From Candidatus Accumulibacter contiguus (GTDB taxonomy: Bacteria; Pseudomonadota; Gammaproteobacteria; Burkholderiales; Rhodocyclaceae), in assembly GCF_012940005.1 (NCBI RefSeq), contig NZ_SPMX01000002.1, positions 35,804 through 99,803 on the forward strand: 64,000 bases of DNA, read 5' to 3'. How positions within the stretch are numbered: the first letter of the stretch is position 1; each line of letters opens with the position of its first letter. This document shows positions 29,219 through 37,446 of the stretch, one piece after another. The notes under the pieces are model-generated. The model had not been told where the DNA came from. It worked only from the letters and a program-made list of their open reading frames with translations, and did no database searches. The translations under genes were made by a program, and so were the position numbers.

Positions 29219-29258
29219 GCCTAAGCCGACATTCTGAACCACGAATGCCGGCTTAGGC
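29219..29258 (-). terminator. 16-bp hairpin downstream of the PEP-CTERM gene
   Basis: The arms GCCTAAGCCGACATTC and GAATGCCGGCTTAGGC pair along 16 bases with one G-U pair and an 8-nt loop. It lies 36 bases after the PEP-CTERM stop. There is no T-run on either side, so it may stabilise the mRNA 3' end or terminate with Rho. Confidence 0.55.
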
Positions 29259-29293
29259 CATGTGCAGGCTAGCCGGACCTACGGGCTTGCCTC

Positions 29294-30196
29294 CTAAGCT
29301 CGCTGCCGGCGCCGCCTGAAACCGAGTGCCGCCAGACCCATGCCCAGCAAGCCGAGCGTGGCCGGTTCGGGCACCGCCGTCGCAGTAATGCCAATGCCGG
29401 GGATCGGCGTGTTATTCGATTGGTCGGGATCACCAAGGGACCCATGGGATGAGCCCGTACACTGGGTTTCGCCGACGCTGGCGGCGAAGGTGGCAACTTC
29501 GCCATAGCCACCATAGCCGCAATCGGTAGTTGTTCCATAATCGCCATGCGCGTAGCCAACCAGATCATAGACGATACTGGTTGACTGCCCCGAATTCAGG
29601 ATGCCAAGATCGACGTTAACGTAAGTGCCGTTCCAGAAATAGCTGGAGCCGGATTGCGTGGCCCCATCCAGGATGGTTCCGCTCGTCGTCAGGGTACCAT
29701 CACTTTTGATCTCGGCTTCGCTCTTGAACAAGGAGGTTGTACCGTCACGGGTAATGCTTGCTTTGTATCCTGCGGAACCCGTGCCACCGGCACCATTGTC
29801 GCTTGCCGACAAGCTCCCATAATAGATGAAGAAGCTGAAGGCGTAGTGCTGTGCGACACCGCTGTCATTGGTAATACCCCAGGAGCGAATGAAATGCCCG
29901 CTGCTGTCAAACTTGCCGCTGCCGTCACCGCTGGCGCGGTAAGGACCCACCGCGTTGCCAAAAGACGAACCGTTAGCAAAAAAGATGCCGCTGCTACTGT
30001 TAGCGTTAGCAGACGTGAAGCTTGAACTGGTATTCGGACCGTCTGTGCCGGGTGTGCCGCCGACAGCCATAGCCTGCGCGTCGGCACTCAGCCCGTCGAC
30101 AACCGTCGCCCCGGCGGGCAGTGCGAGCAGCATACCTACGCTCGCCAGGAGAACCGCCAGCTGCTTTGGCGAAGCGAGACTAACATCCTTTTTCAT
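29294..30196 (-). CDS. PEP-CTERM sorting domain protein
   Basis: The 300-aa exported protein has a Sec signal (LAVLLASVGMLLALPAGATV) and a Gly/Ser/Thr/Asn-rich extracellular body. It ends in the sorting tail VPEPATLGLLGMGLAALGF followed by RRRR. Such tails are recognised by an exosortase (EpsH/XrtA) for processing and surface release, often linked to exopolysaccharide and floc formation. No exosortase is in the window. Two Cys in TTDCGYGGYG and ETQCTGSSHG could pair. The ATG has a GGAG site, and a sigma-54 promoter lies about 100 bases upstream. Codon use is less GC-rich than its neighbours. Confidence 0.93.
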   Translation of the reverse strand: MKKDVSLASPKQLAVLLASVGMLLALPAGATVVDGLSADAQAMAVGGTPGTDGPNTSSSFTSANANSSSGIFFANGSSFGNAVGPYRASGDGSGKFDSSGHFIRSWGITNDSGVAQHYAFSFFIYYGSLSASDNGAGGTGSAGYKASITRDGTTSLFKSEAEIKSDGTLTTSGTILDGATQSGSSYFWNGTYVNVDLGILNSGQSTSIVYDLVGYAHGDYGTTTDCGYGGYGEVATFAASVGETQCTGSSHGSLGDPDQSNNTPIPGIGITATAVPEPATLGLLGMGLAALGFRRRRQRA

Positions 30197-30297
30197 GGTG
30201 ACTCCTTCAGATGATCACTTTTTGACGAACCGTAAAGAGCAGCCGCCAATCCTCGCCCCAAACACGAAGCTGCATACCACTCTCTGCCGTCAACAAA

Positions 30298-30313
30298 AGC
30301 AATAATTGCGCCA
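30298..30313 (-). promoter_or_regulatory. Sigma-54 (RpoN) promoter of the PEP-CTERM gene
   Basis: On the minus strand TGGCGCAATTATTGCT matches the -24/-12 consensus TGGCACRN4TTGCW with one mismatch and correct GG-N10-GC spacing. It predicts a leader of about 90 bases before the PEP-CTERM ATG. PEP-CTERM systems often carry the PrsK/PrsR pair, and PrsR is an RpoN-dependent activator, so the pairing makes sense. Confidence 0.75.
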
Positions 30314-30481
30314 ATTTTTGGAACCGTAAAGATACTCCTTTAAATTCAAATAATTGGTTTAATTTCTTTTGGAAGCACGCGAGACTATTCGGCAGTGTCC
30401 AAGCCGGCGCTGTAAAAAAATCCGACAGTGGTAGCGCGCAGCAGGTCCGAGAGCTGCCCCCAGTTCTGAAAACCAGGTCCA

Positions 30482-31162
30482 CTATACTTTTACGATCAAG
30501 GACTGCTTGCGAGACCCAGGCACCTCTGCCTTGAGGGCATCTGCGGGATATGGGTTCAGGAATTCCGAGCTGCACTGCGCATCGGCTCGCAGCCAGTCGT
30601 CGTAGCGATCCTCGTGCAGGATGACCACCATCCGCTTTTCATCCGTGGGCTTGTGGAACTGGCGCATCAGCGGATGGGATTCCGCATTGATGGTCAGCAT
30701 CGTGAAACTGTGCATGGCCTTGCCCTGAGGTGATTGCCAACAGGACCACAGGCCGGCGACCCCCATGGGTTGGTCATCGGCACGGGCAATGCGCGTGGCT
30801 ACTGCTTTGCCGGAACGCCAGTCTGGTTCATAGATGGCGTCGGCTGGCACGATGCAGTGATGCGACTTTTTCCACGCATCACGAAAACTGGGCTTCATTG
30901 CGACAGTCTCAGATCGGGCGTTGTAGGTTTGCCGGGCGATCCTGGTGTCGGTGGCCCAATGCGGGATCAGTCCAAAGGAACCCAGCAGTACTTCACGTTC
31001 GGGGAGCACTTCGTCGCCAAGGTCAACGAATTCTTGCCGACGAATGAACGGGCCCAGGTAGCCGGGCCACATATCCCACTTGCCACCTTCCGGGACGTCG
31101 TCCAGTCGAAAGTGGCTTTTCAATATTTGTCGGTCTTTGACGGATTCGAAATGGCTGCACAT
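30482..31162 (-). CDS. SOS response-associated peptidase family protein (YedK/HMCES)
   Basis: The 226-aa protein belongs to the SRAP family, which crosslinks to abasic sites in single-stranded DNA through the N-terminal Cys2 (MCSHFESV). The Asn in YNARSETV, the Glu in IVPADAIYEPDW and the His in MRQFHKPTDEKRM complete the conserved active site. No LexA box was recognised upstream. The gene is isolated, with about 285 bases separating it from the PEP-CTERM gene. Confidence 0.93.
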   Translation of the reverse strand: MCSHFESVKDRQILKSHFRLDDVPEGGKWDMWPGYLGPFIRRQEFVDLGDEVLPEREVLLGSFGLIPHWATDTRIARQTYNARSETVAMKPSFRDAWKKSHHCIVPADAIYEPDWRSGKAVATRIARADDQPMGVAGLWSCWQSPQGKAMHSFTMLTINAESHPLMRQFHKPTDEKRMVVILHEDRYDDWLRADAQCSSEFLNPYPADALKAEVPGSRKQSLIVKV

Positions 31163-31241
31163 CGCGCCATAATATCAACACGACCGGGCATGAGGAAGTC
31201 GGCGGATGGACCGCCTACACAAGGCGCCATGGCGGATGAAA

Positions 31242-32621
31242 CTACGGAACCCCAGCCGATCCGACCCAGCGCAGGCGCGCTTCGAAACCACCGCCGCTGA
31301 GGTTCTCGACCTCCAAGCACGCCGCGTGCAATTCGGCGATGCGCTGGACGATGGCCAACCCCAGTCCACTGCCTTCGGCATGGGCATCGCGACCGCGATA
31401 AAAGCGTTCGGCAAGCCGCGACAACTCCTCCGGCGCGACGCCCGGCCCGTCATCGGCGACGCCGAGCAGGATGTCGCCGTTCCGCCGCTGTACGAAAAGT
31501 GTGACCTGCGTTCCCGGCGGCGTGTAACGCAGGGCGTTATCGAGCAGATTGCGCAGCACGATTTCCAGCAGCTCTCCGTCACCCCGGACCAGCAAGGGCG
31601 TCGCACTGGCCTGCAGGTGAACCGACCCGGCGTCGGCGGTCACTGCTGTTTCGACCAGCAGCCTGCGCGCCAGCTCGCCGAGATCGACCTTGCCTGCACT
31701 GGGCAGTTCCGCGAGGGGATCGAGACGAGCCAGGCGCAGCAGTTGCTCGAGTACCCGCGCGGCACGGTCGGCTCCGCACACGATCTGCTGCAAGGCGTGC
31801 TGGCGATCGTCGGGATTCCTGCTCAACTGCGCCACCTGCGCCTGGACCTTGACCACCGCCAGCGGCGTACGCAACTCGTGCGCGGCATCGGCAGTGAAGC
31901 GCCTTTCCTTGTCCAGTGCGTCAGCAAGCCTGGCCAGGAGCCGGTTGAGGGCGGCAAGCAGCGGCTGCACTTCGCGTGGTGCAGTGCGCCTGGCCAGCGG
32001 TTTGAGGTTTTCCGGCGAACGTGCAGCCACATCGGCGGCCAGGTCGTCGAGCGGCTTCAGTCCACGCCGCACCGAAAAGTAGATCAGCAGCAGCAGTAGC
32101 GGTGAAATCAGGGCGATCGGCAGGACGGTCTTGCTGGCCACTTCAAGTGCCGCACGGTCGCGCAGATCGATCGACTGCGCGACCTGCACCCGATAGTCGT
32201 CAGAAGGCGCGGCAATGGTCAGCACCCGCCAGGGGTGGCCGTGATGGGCGATATTCTCGTAACCCGGCGCGGCTGCCAGAGAGCTTGCCGGTGCGTACTC
32301 CGAGCGCAGCAACAGCGACCCATCGGCACGCCCGATCTGGAACTCTAGAGGCGACTCGTAGGGACGGTCTTCACTGCTGCGCGCCAGTGCCAGACGTGTC
32401 GCCAGATCTGCCAGGTGGCTCTCGTTGTCGCGGATCAGCGCCAGCAACAAGCGGGCCGATTGCGCCAGATGTCCATCCATCAGTTCTTCGGCTTCGTGCC
32501 GGGCCTGACCGTAACTGAGGATGGCGATCAGACCCCAGACCAGGAAGGCGGTAGCAAAAACGGCGCGCAGCAGGCGCCAGCGCAGTGACTGGCCGGACAT
32601 GCCGGGGGCAGTGCCCGGCAT
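31242..32621 (-). CDS. Sensor histidine kinase, QseC-like
   Basis: The 459-aa inner-membrane kinase has a first helix near residues 16-36 (VFATAFLVWGLIAILSYG), a periplasmic domain of about 130 residues, a second helix (VLPIALISPLLLLLIYFSV), the phosphoacceptor in FTADAAHELRTPLAVVK, and an ATPase domain with NLLDNALRYTPPG, ADDGPGV and GSGLGLAIVQRIAELH. The QseC/TctE type is clear; the ligand is unknown. Its start overlaps the stop of the response regulator (TGATG). Confidence 0.9.
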   Translation of the reverse strand: MPGTAPGMSGQSLRWRLLRAVFATAFLVWGLIAILSYGQARHEAEELMDGHLAQSARLLLALIRDNESHLADLATRLALARSSEDRPYESPLEFQIGRADGSLLLRSEYAPASSLAAAPGYENIAHHGHPWRVLTIAAPSDDYRVQVAQSIDLRDRAALEVASKTVLPIALISPLLLLLIYFSVRRGLKPLDDLAADVAARSPENLKPLARRTAPREVQPLLAALNRLLARLADALDKERRFTADAAHELRTPLAVVKVQAQVAQLSRNPDDRQHALQQIVCGADRAARVLEQLLRLARLDPLAELPSAGKVDLGELARRLLVETAVTADAGSVHLQASATPLLVRGDGELLEIVLRNLLDNALRYTPPGTQVTLFVQRRNGDILLGVADDGPGVAPEELSRLAERFYRGRDAHAEGSGLGLAIVQRIAELHAACLEVENLSGGGFEARLRWVGSAGVP

Positions 32622-33283
32622 CAGCGAGTGTCGTCCAGACGGTAGCCGAGGCCGCGAACGGTGCGAATGAAGTCGGCACCAAGCTTCTTGCGCAGTTGGT
32701 GAATATATACTTCGACGGTGTTGCTGCCGGTTTCTTCGCCCCAGGCGTACAGACTTTCTTCGAGCTGGCTGCGCGAGCGAATGTGCTGCTTGTGGCTGAG
32801 CAGGTCATGCAGCAGTGCGTACTCGCGAGCCGACAGGGGGACTGGCTGGCCGTCGCGGGTCACACGTTTGCTGGCCGGATCGAGCATCACGCCGGCATGC
32901 TCCAGGATCGGCGTCGAAGTGCCGCCAGCACGGCGAATCAGCGCCCGCAGACGCGCCTGCAGTTCCAGAAGATCGAAGGGCTTGGTGAGGTAGTCATCGG
33001 CGCCGGCATCGAGCCCGGCGATCTTGTCGGCACTGCTGTCGCGGGCGGTGAGGATCAGTATCGGCAGGGGATTGCCACGCTGCCGCAGTTCCTTCAGTAC
33101 CGACAGCCCGTCGCGCTTCGGCAGACCGAGATCGAGAACGCAGGCCTGATAGGCATGGTCGAGCAGCGCCAGGCGTGCAGCCTCTCCGTCATGCACCCAG
33201 TCGACCGCATAATCGGCCAGCTTGAGACCGGCACGGATGCCGTCTCCAAGCATGACATCATCTTCAACCAGCAGAATGCGCAA
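32621..33283 (-). CDS. OmpR-family response regulator, QseB-like
   Basis: The 220-aa regulator has MRILLVEDDVMLGDGIRAGL, the phosphoacceptor in ACVLDLGLPKRDG, the Lys in YLTKPFDLLEL, and a winged-helix domain ending SNTVEVYIHQLRKKLG and TVRGLGYRL. These match QseB/PmrA-type regulators. It is coupled to the histidine kinase downstream. Confidence 0.92.
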   Translation of the reverse strand: MRILLVEDDVMLGDGIRAGLKLADYAVDWVHDGEAARLALLDHAYQACVLDLGLPKRDGLSVLKELRQRGNPLPILILTARDSSADKIAGLDAGADDYLTKPFDLLELQARLRALIRRAGGTSTPILEHAGVMLDPASKRVTRDGQPVPLSAREYALLHDLLSHKQHIRSRSQLEESLYAWGEETGSNTVEVYIHQLRKKLGADFIRTVRGLGYRLDDTR

Positions 33284-33731
33284 TGACTCGTCTCTCTTTC
33301 CGAAGCCGTGGATCGTTTCGCATTCTCACGCCGGGCAAGCGCATGGAAATGCTTGCGTGCTGGACAAGCGTGGGAGCACACCGGTTCCTCAAAGCCAGCG
33401 CGCCAGAACCGAATACAGTTCGGCCTATCAGTCCTGCCGCGCTGGTGCCGATGACGAATCGCCGGGCCCGGAGCGGTGCTGCTGCTGGTACCGGCCTGGC
33501 TCGCCGATAGCTTCGGATCAGCAGATAGCGGAGCAGGGTCACCAGATGGTGCAGCACATACCAGCTCAGCAGCAGCGCAGGCGGCGCCAGCGACCAAAGG
33601 GCAAACAGGATCAGCGTCGAACCGATCATCGACATCGCCAGGGTATGTGGCGTCAGCTGGTAGACCATGGCGATCTGCTCGGCGAATATCCGCGTATCGA
33701 TGTCGTCATGTTCACTGACGGGGTGAGCCAT
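33264..33731 (-). pseudogene. Truncated membrane sensor fragment
   Basis: The frame begins MAHPVSEHDDIDTRIFAEQI and has hydrophobic segments (LAMSMIGSTLILFALWSLAP, then LLLSWYVLHHLVTLLRYLLI) followed by RSYRRARPVPAAAPL. This pattern resembles the membrane input region of GGDEF/EAL or hybrid sensor proteins. After about residue 110 the similarity fades into a Cys/Arg-rich tail that runs into the qseB-like start. No GGDEF or kinase domain follows, so I read it as the 5' remnant of a larger gene. It could alternatively be a small standalone membrane protein. Confidence 0.5.
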
Positions 33732-33760
33732 GGGCGGTGTTCCTGAGCGTTGTATCAACT

Positions 33761-34384
33761 TTACAGTCTATAGCCGAAACGCTTCAGCAATTGTGCCGTT
33801 TCACACAGCGGCAGACCCATCACGCCGCTGTAGCTGCCGGCAAGATACTCGATGAACATGCCGGCACGCCCCTGGATGCCGTAAGCGCCAGCCTTGTCCA
33901 TTGGTTCACCGCTGGCGACATAGCGACGAATCTCGCCATCATCGAGTGGGCGAAAACGCACTTCGCTGATCGACAGGGCCAGTTCGATGCGATCTTCGAA
34001 GCCGATGGCTACTGCCGTCAGGACTCGATGCGTGTTGCCGGAAAGACGCTTCAGAATACGTTTGGCATCCTCTGCGTCATGCGGTTTGCCGATCAGTTCG
34101 CCGGCCAGTTCGACCGTGGTGTCCGCGGCCAGGACCGGTTGCGAAAAGAGCTTTCGCCAACGGACAACACTACAGCCGTGTTCCGCCTTGCTGCGAGCGA
34201 TACGCTCGACGTAACTCGTCGGGTTCTCGCCAGGCAGCGGCGTTTCGTCCAGGGCGGGGTCGTCACGGGGTGAATTGCGCGGCACAAGGGTATCGAAACC
34301 GAGGCCGATTTGCGCCAGCAACTCGCGCCGACGTGGGCTGCGTGACGCCAGATGCACGCGCAAATACGGCATATCGACGGACAT
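33761..34384 (-). CDS. maf: Maf-family nucleoside triphosphate pyrophosphatase
   Basis: The 207-aa protein has the Maf signature LASRSPRRRELLAQIGL, PVLAADTTVELAGELIGKP and the C-terminal YGIQGRAGMFIEYLAGSYSG. Maf enzymes hydrolyse non-canonical or dTTP/UTP nucleotides. The KAGAYGIQG loop fits the dTTP/UTP (YhdE) subgroup. It follows rlmH with a TGATG overlap. Confidence 0.93.
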   Translation of the reverse strand: MSVDMPYLRVHLASRSPRRRELLAQIGLGFDTLVPRNSPRDDPALDETPLPGENPTSYVERIARSKAEHGCSVVRWRKLFSQPVLAADTTVELAGELIGKPHDAEDAKRILKRLSGNTHRVLTAVAIGFEDRIELALSISEVRFRPLDDGEIRRYVASGEPMDKAGAYGIQGRAGMFIEYLAGSYSGVMGLPLCETAQLLKRFGYRL

Positions 34385-34854
34385 CAACCTTCCCTATGAT
34401 AAGGATGCTTGCGGACGATGCTGATTGCGCGATACAGCTGCTCGCAGAGAATCAAGCGCGCCAGGGCATGCGGCAGGGTCAGACTCGACAGGCGGATTGC
34501 TTCGTCGGCCTGTCGTTTCAAGGCCTCGTCAATGCCATCGGCACCGCCGATGACGAAGGCTGTCGCCCCCCCGGAACGCATCCAGCGGGCGAGGCGATCG
34601 GCAAGCTGCAGCGTCGGCAGATCGACACCGCGCTCGTCAAGTACGACCATTCGCTGATAACCCTGCAGTGCCGTCAGCAGGCGGACTTTCTCGGCGGCGA
34701 GCAATTGTTCGCGACTTTTCGATCCCCGCGGTTCCGGTTTGACTTCGACGATCGACAAAGGCAATTCGCGCGGCATGCGTTTGACGTACTCGGCGCAACC
34801 CTGGGCCACCCATGCAGGCGGCTTGTGGCCGACCGCGAGGATGGCGAGTTTCAT
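34384..34854 (-). CDS. rlmH: 23S rRNA pseudouridine(1915) N3-methyltransferase
   Basis: RlmH is a SPOUT-family enzyme acting on assembled 70S ribosomes. The 156-aa protein has MKLAILAVGHKPPAWVAQG, VVLDERGVDLPTLQLADRL, FVIGGADGIDEAL and the C-terminal LCEQLYRAISIVRKHPYHRE. The length equals the family's. It overlaps rsfS by four bases. Confidence 0.96.
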   Translation of the reverse strand: MKLAILAVGHKPPAWVAQGCAEYVKRMPRELPLSIVEVKPEPRGSKSREQLLAAEKVRLLTALQGYQRMVVLDERGVDLPTLQLADRLARWMRSGGATAFVIGGADGIDEALKRQADEAIRLSSLTLPHALARLILCEQLYRAISIVRKHPYHREG

Positions 34855-35234
34855 TCTTCGCCTGTAGCCGTGGCCTCTGCGGGAAGCCGCTGCACGCGTA
34901 GCGGCCCCTTGCCGCCCCACAGTTCTTCCAGCTTGTAATAGCTGCGAACCGCCGGCTGCATGACATGCACGATGATGTCTCCGAGGTCAACCAGCACCCA
35001 CTCGCCAATTGCCTCGCCTTCGCAGGAAAGGACTTGCCCGCCGGCGGAACGGACCTTGTCCTGAACGTTTTGGGCCAGCGATTTGACCTGACGGTTGGAG
35101 TCGCCACAGGCGATGACCATGCGGTCAAAAAGTGCGGTCAGGCGACTGGTATCGATCACCTCGATATCACGGCCCTTGATGTCTTCGAGCGCGTCGACCA
35201 CGAGTTTTTCCAGTTGGGGCAATGGTATGGGCAA
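34851..35234 (-). CDS. rsfS: Ribosome silencing factor RsfS
   Basis: RsfS binds ribosomal protein uL14 and blocks subunit joining in starved cells. The 127-aa protein has VVDALEDIKGRDIEVIDTS, VIACGDSNRQVKSLAQNV, EGEAIGEWVLVDLGDIIVHV and YYKLEELWG, all typical. It lies between nadD and rlmH with one-base or overlapping junctions. Confidence 0.95.
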   Translation of the reverse strand: MPIPLPQLEKLVVDALEDIKGRDIEVIDTSRLTALFDRMVIACGDSNRQVKSLAQNVQDKVRSAGGQVLSCEGEAIGEWVLVDLGDIIVHVMQPAVRSYYKLEELWGGKGPLRVQRLPAEATATGEE

Positions 35235-35235
35235 A

Positions 35236-35910
35236 TCAGTACTCCGGGTAAAGGTGTTTGGTAAGAATATAAGCGATCACTTTGTCAGGCAGCAAATAGC
35301 GGGGACTGCTGCCTTTCGCCAGCAGGCCGCGAATCCCGGTTGCCGAGATCGCCAACTGAGTCATCGTAAAAGTGACGATACGTCCGGCAGGTGACTCGGC
35401 CAGTGTCGCCGGGCTGGCCGAGAAGCGATCGCGATAGCAACTCGCCAGTTCCGCCGGCAGACAGGCGCTATCGATCGAAAAACCGGGACGCTGCGCAACA
35501 GCGAGGTGTGCCAGATCGAACAGTGACCGCCAGCGATGCCAGCCGGGCAAGCCGGCAAAGGCGTCGGCACCGATCAGCAGCACCAGCGGCTGTTGCCGAC
35601 CACACTGATCGACCTGGCGCAGACGTTCGAGGGTCGGCACGGTGTAACTTGGCCGATCTGCTTCGACCTCGGCGGCATCGATCGTAAAGAGCGGGTTGTC
35701 GGCAATCGCCAGGCGCACCATTGCCAGCCGCTGCCGTGCAGTCACTTGCGGCGATGCGCGCAGAGCCGGCCGGCCGGCCGGAATCCAGCGCACGCCAGCG
35801 AGCTCGAGACTGTCGGCGGCCTCTTCGGCAAGACGCAGGTGGCCGAAATGAACCGGGTCGAAGGTGCCGCCGAAAATTCCCAGCGGCCGCTTGCCGGGGC
35901 GATCAGGCAT
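35236..35910 (-). CDS. nadD: Nicotinate-nucleotide adenylyltransferase
   Basis: NadD makes deamido-NAD from nicotinate mononucleotide and ATP. The 224-aa protein has the nucleotidyltransferase motif GIFGGTFDPVHFGHLRLAEE, RWIPAGRPALR, LVLLIGADAFAGLPGWHRW and the C-terminal ISATGIRGLLAKGSSPRYLL (ISxTxIR). The start MPDRPGKRPL at 35910 overlaps the end of the upstream membrane gene. Confidence 0.95.
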   Translation of the reverse strand: MPDRPGKRPLGIFGGTFDPVHFGHLRLAEEAADSLELAGVRWIPAGRPALRASPQVTARQRLAMVRLAIADNPLFTIDAAEVEADRPSYTVPTLERLRQVDQCGRQQPLVLLIGADAFAGLPGWHRWRSLFDLAHLAVAQRPGFSIDSACLPAELASCYRDRFSASPATLAESPAGRIVTFTMTQLAISATGIRGLLAKGSSPRYLLPDKVIAYILTKHLYPEY

Positions 35911-36679
35911 CGTCTTCAAAGGTAACGAAAACGTCGCGGTAACTGATGTAAAAGCTGGCAAACAACGTTGGCGCGAGAACGAGAATCAGCAACACCGTCA
36001 TCACGATCGCCAGCAGCGCTGCGCTGCCGGGTAGCAGGGTCGCCAGAATGCCGAGGATGAGCCCGGGCACCAGTGTCGCGACGACGATGATGGCCAGCGA
36101 ATACACCAGAAAAGCGCGCCAGTTGCGCAGGCAGGCGACGAAACTGAAGAAAAGCGCCTTGGCCGGCGACAAGCCATGCCAGCCGGCGAGCACCGGGGCA
36201 TACCAGTAGGCCATCATCAACGGGCACAGGAAGATCAGCGCGATCTGGGTGGCCAGCAGCAAGCTGCTATCGTTCACCACCTCTTCAGCGGGTTTCTGGC
36301 CGGCCAGCATCATCGCCATCAACGCACCGCCGTCGGCCAGCGCCGAAACGGCGAGAATCCCGATCGTTGCCGCCAGATAGATGGCACCCAGAATCAGCAA
36401 GCCGCGCAGATTACTGGCAAAACCCGAGAACAGGAGTTGCGGAGACAGGGGTGAGCCGTGATCGATCCTGCGGCAGGCATTCATCAGACTGACCGAAAAG
36501 GCGGGGATGCACAGCGTCGTCGCCACGGTGCCGAGCACCGGGATGATATTCACCAGAGCCATCAACACCCAATAGCTGACGACCAGCAAAGTCAGCATCA
36601 GGTGATTTTTGCGATAAATCCGGAAACCATCGGTCAGCCAGCGCCAGCCTTGCGCGGCGGGGAGAGTCAGTGCTTGCAT
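35903..36679 (-). CDS. BPSS1780-family membrane protein (copy 1)
   Basis: The 258-aa inner-membrane protein has about six hydrophobic segments, begins with the cytoplasmic GWRWLTDGFRIYRKNHLMLT and ends FYISYRDVFVTFEDDA. The pattern fits the BPSS1780 family of unknown function. It is paralogous to the next gene, sharing the layout of an amphipathic W-rich start and a YRD-containing end. The stop overlaps the start of nadD. Confidence 0.8.
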   Translation of the reverse strand: MQALTLPAAQGWRWLTDGFRIYRKNHLMLTLLVVSYWVLMALVNIIPVLGTVATTLCIPAFSVSLMNACRRIDHGSPLSPQLLFSGFASNLRGLLILGAIYLAATIGILAVSALADGGALMAMMLAGQKPAEEVVNDSSLLLATQIALIFLCPLMMAYWYAPVLAGWHGLSPAKALFFSFVACLRNWRAFLVYSLAIIVVATLVPGLILGILATLLPGSAALLAIVMTVLLILVLAPTLFASFYISYRDVFVTFEDDA

Positions 36680-36693
36680 GTCGTCAGGTCGCT

Positions 36694-37434
36694 TCAGGCG
36701 GCAATGAAAAGGTCACGATAGGAGGCGTATACCGAGCCGGCAAGCACTGGCCCGAGGACCAGGAAGCCGAGCCCGACGGGCAACGCAGCGAAGAAGCAGA
36801 GTACCAGGCTGATCAGGCCATAGACCAGAAAAACCGGGGTGTTCTTGAGACAGGCATGGAAGCTGGCCTTGAGCGCGTCGACCGGCTGCAGCTTGTTGAA
36901 GACCACCAGCGCCGGTGCAAACCAGATGGCCATCACGATCGGTACGCAGAGCAGCAGCGACAGCAGCGTGCCCAGCAAGAAGCCGCCGAAAGCGATGCCG
37001 ACAGCGACCGGATTGCCCATCATCATGCCGGCAACACCACCGCCGACGAACAGGATAAGCAGCAGGAACACGCCGAGCATGGCCAGCATGTAGAGCACCC
37101 CGAGCATCAACAGGCCAGCGGTGTTGCTCTGGAAACCGGCGAAAAGGTCGCTGATTTCGAGCGCCTCGTCGCGCTCGACTTTCCTGCAGCCGAGCAGCAT
37201 TCCGGCAATCAGCAGTGGCGTCAGCAAATAAACCGCGAGCTGACCAAACCAGGGGACGATCGCCAGGCCAAACAGGATGACGATCAGAATCACCGTGATC
37301 GCCATCCAGACCCCCGGATTGACGATGAAGATCGCCCAGCCCTGTCTGAGCCAGTCGAAGGCGTTGCCGACATCGACGTGGCGACTGGCACCGTTGAACA
37401 TCGGCGCGGGGATAGGGAAGTTTTCCTTGAGCAT
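36694..37434 (-). CDS. BPSS1780-family membrane protein (copy 2)
   Basis: The 246-aa inner-membrane protein carries the family start VGNAFDWLRQGWAIFIVNPG, multiple hydrophobic segments including a Gly/Met-rich one (FVGGGVAGMMMGNPVAVGIA), and ends VYASYRDLFIAA. It is a tandem paralogue of the gene downstream and lies 12 bases after thrB, so thrB, both paralogues and nadD may be co-transcribed. The function is unknown. Confidence 0.82.
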   Translation of the reverse strand: MLKENFPIPAPMFNGASRHVDVGNAFDWLRQGWAIFIVNPGVWMAITVILIVILFGLAIVPWFGQLAVYLLTPLLIAGMLLGCRKVERDEALEISDLFAGFQSNTAGLLMLGVLYMLAMLGVFLLLILFVGGGVAGMMMGNPVAVGIAFGGFLLGTLLSLLLCVPIVMAIWFAPALVVFNKLQPVDALKASFHACLKNTPVFLVYGLISLVLCFFAALPVGLGFLVLGPVLAGSVYASYRDLFIAA

Positions 37435-37446
37435 GTGGGTGCAGAC

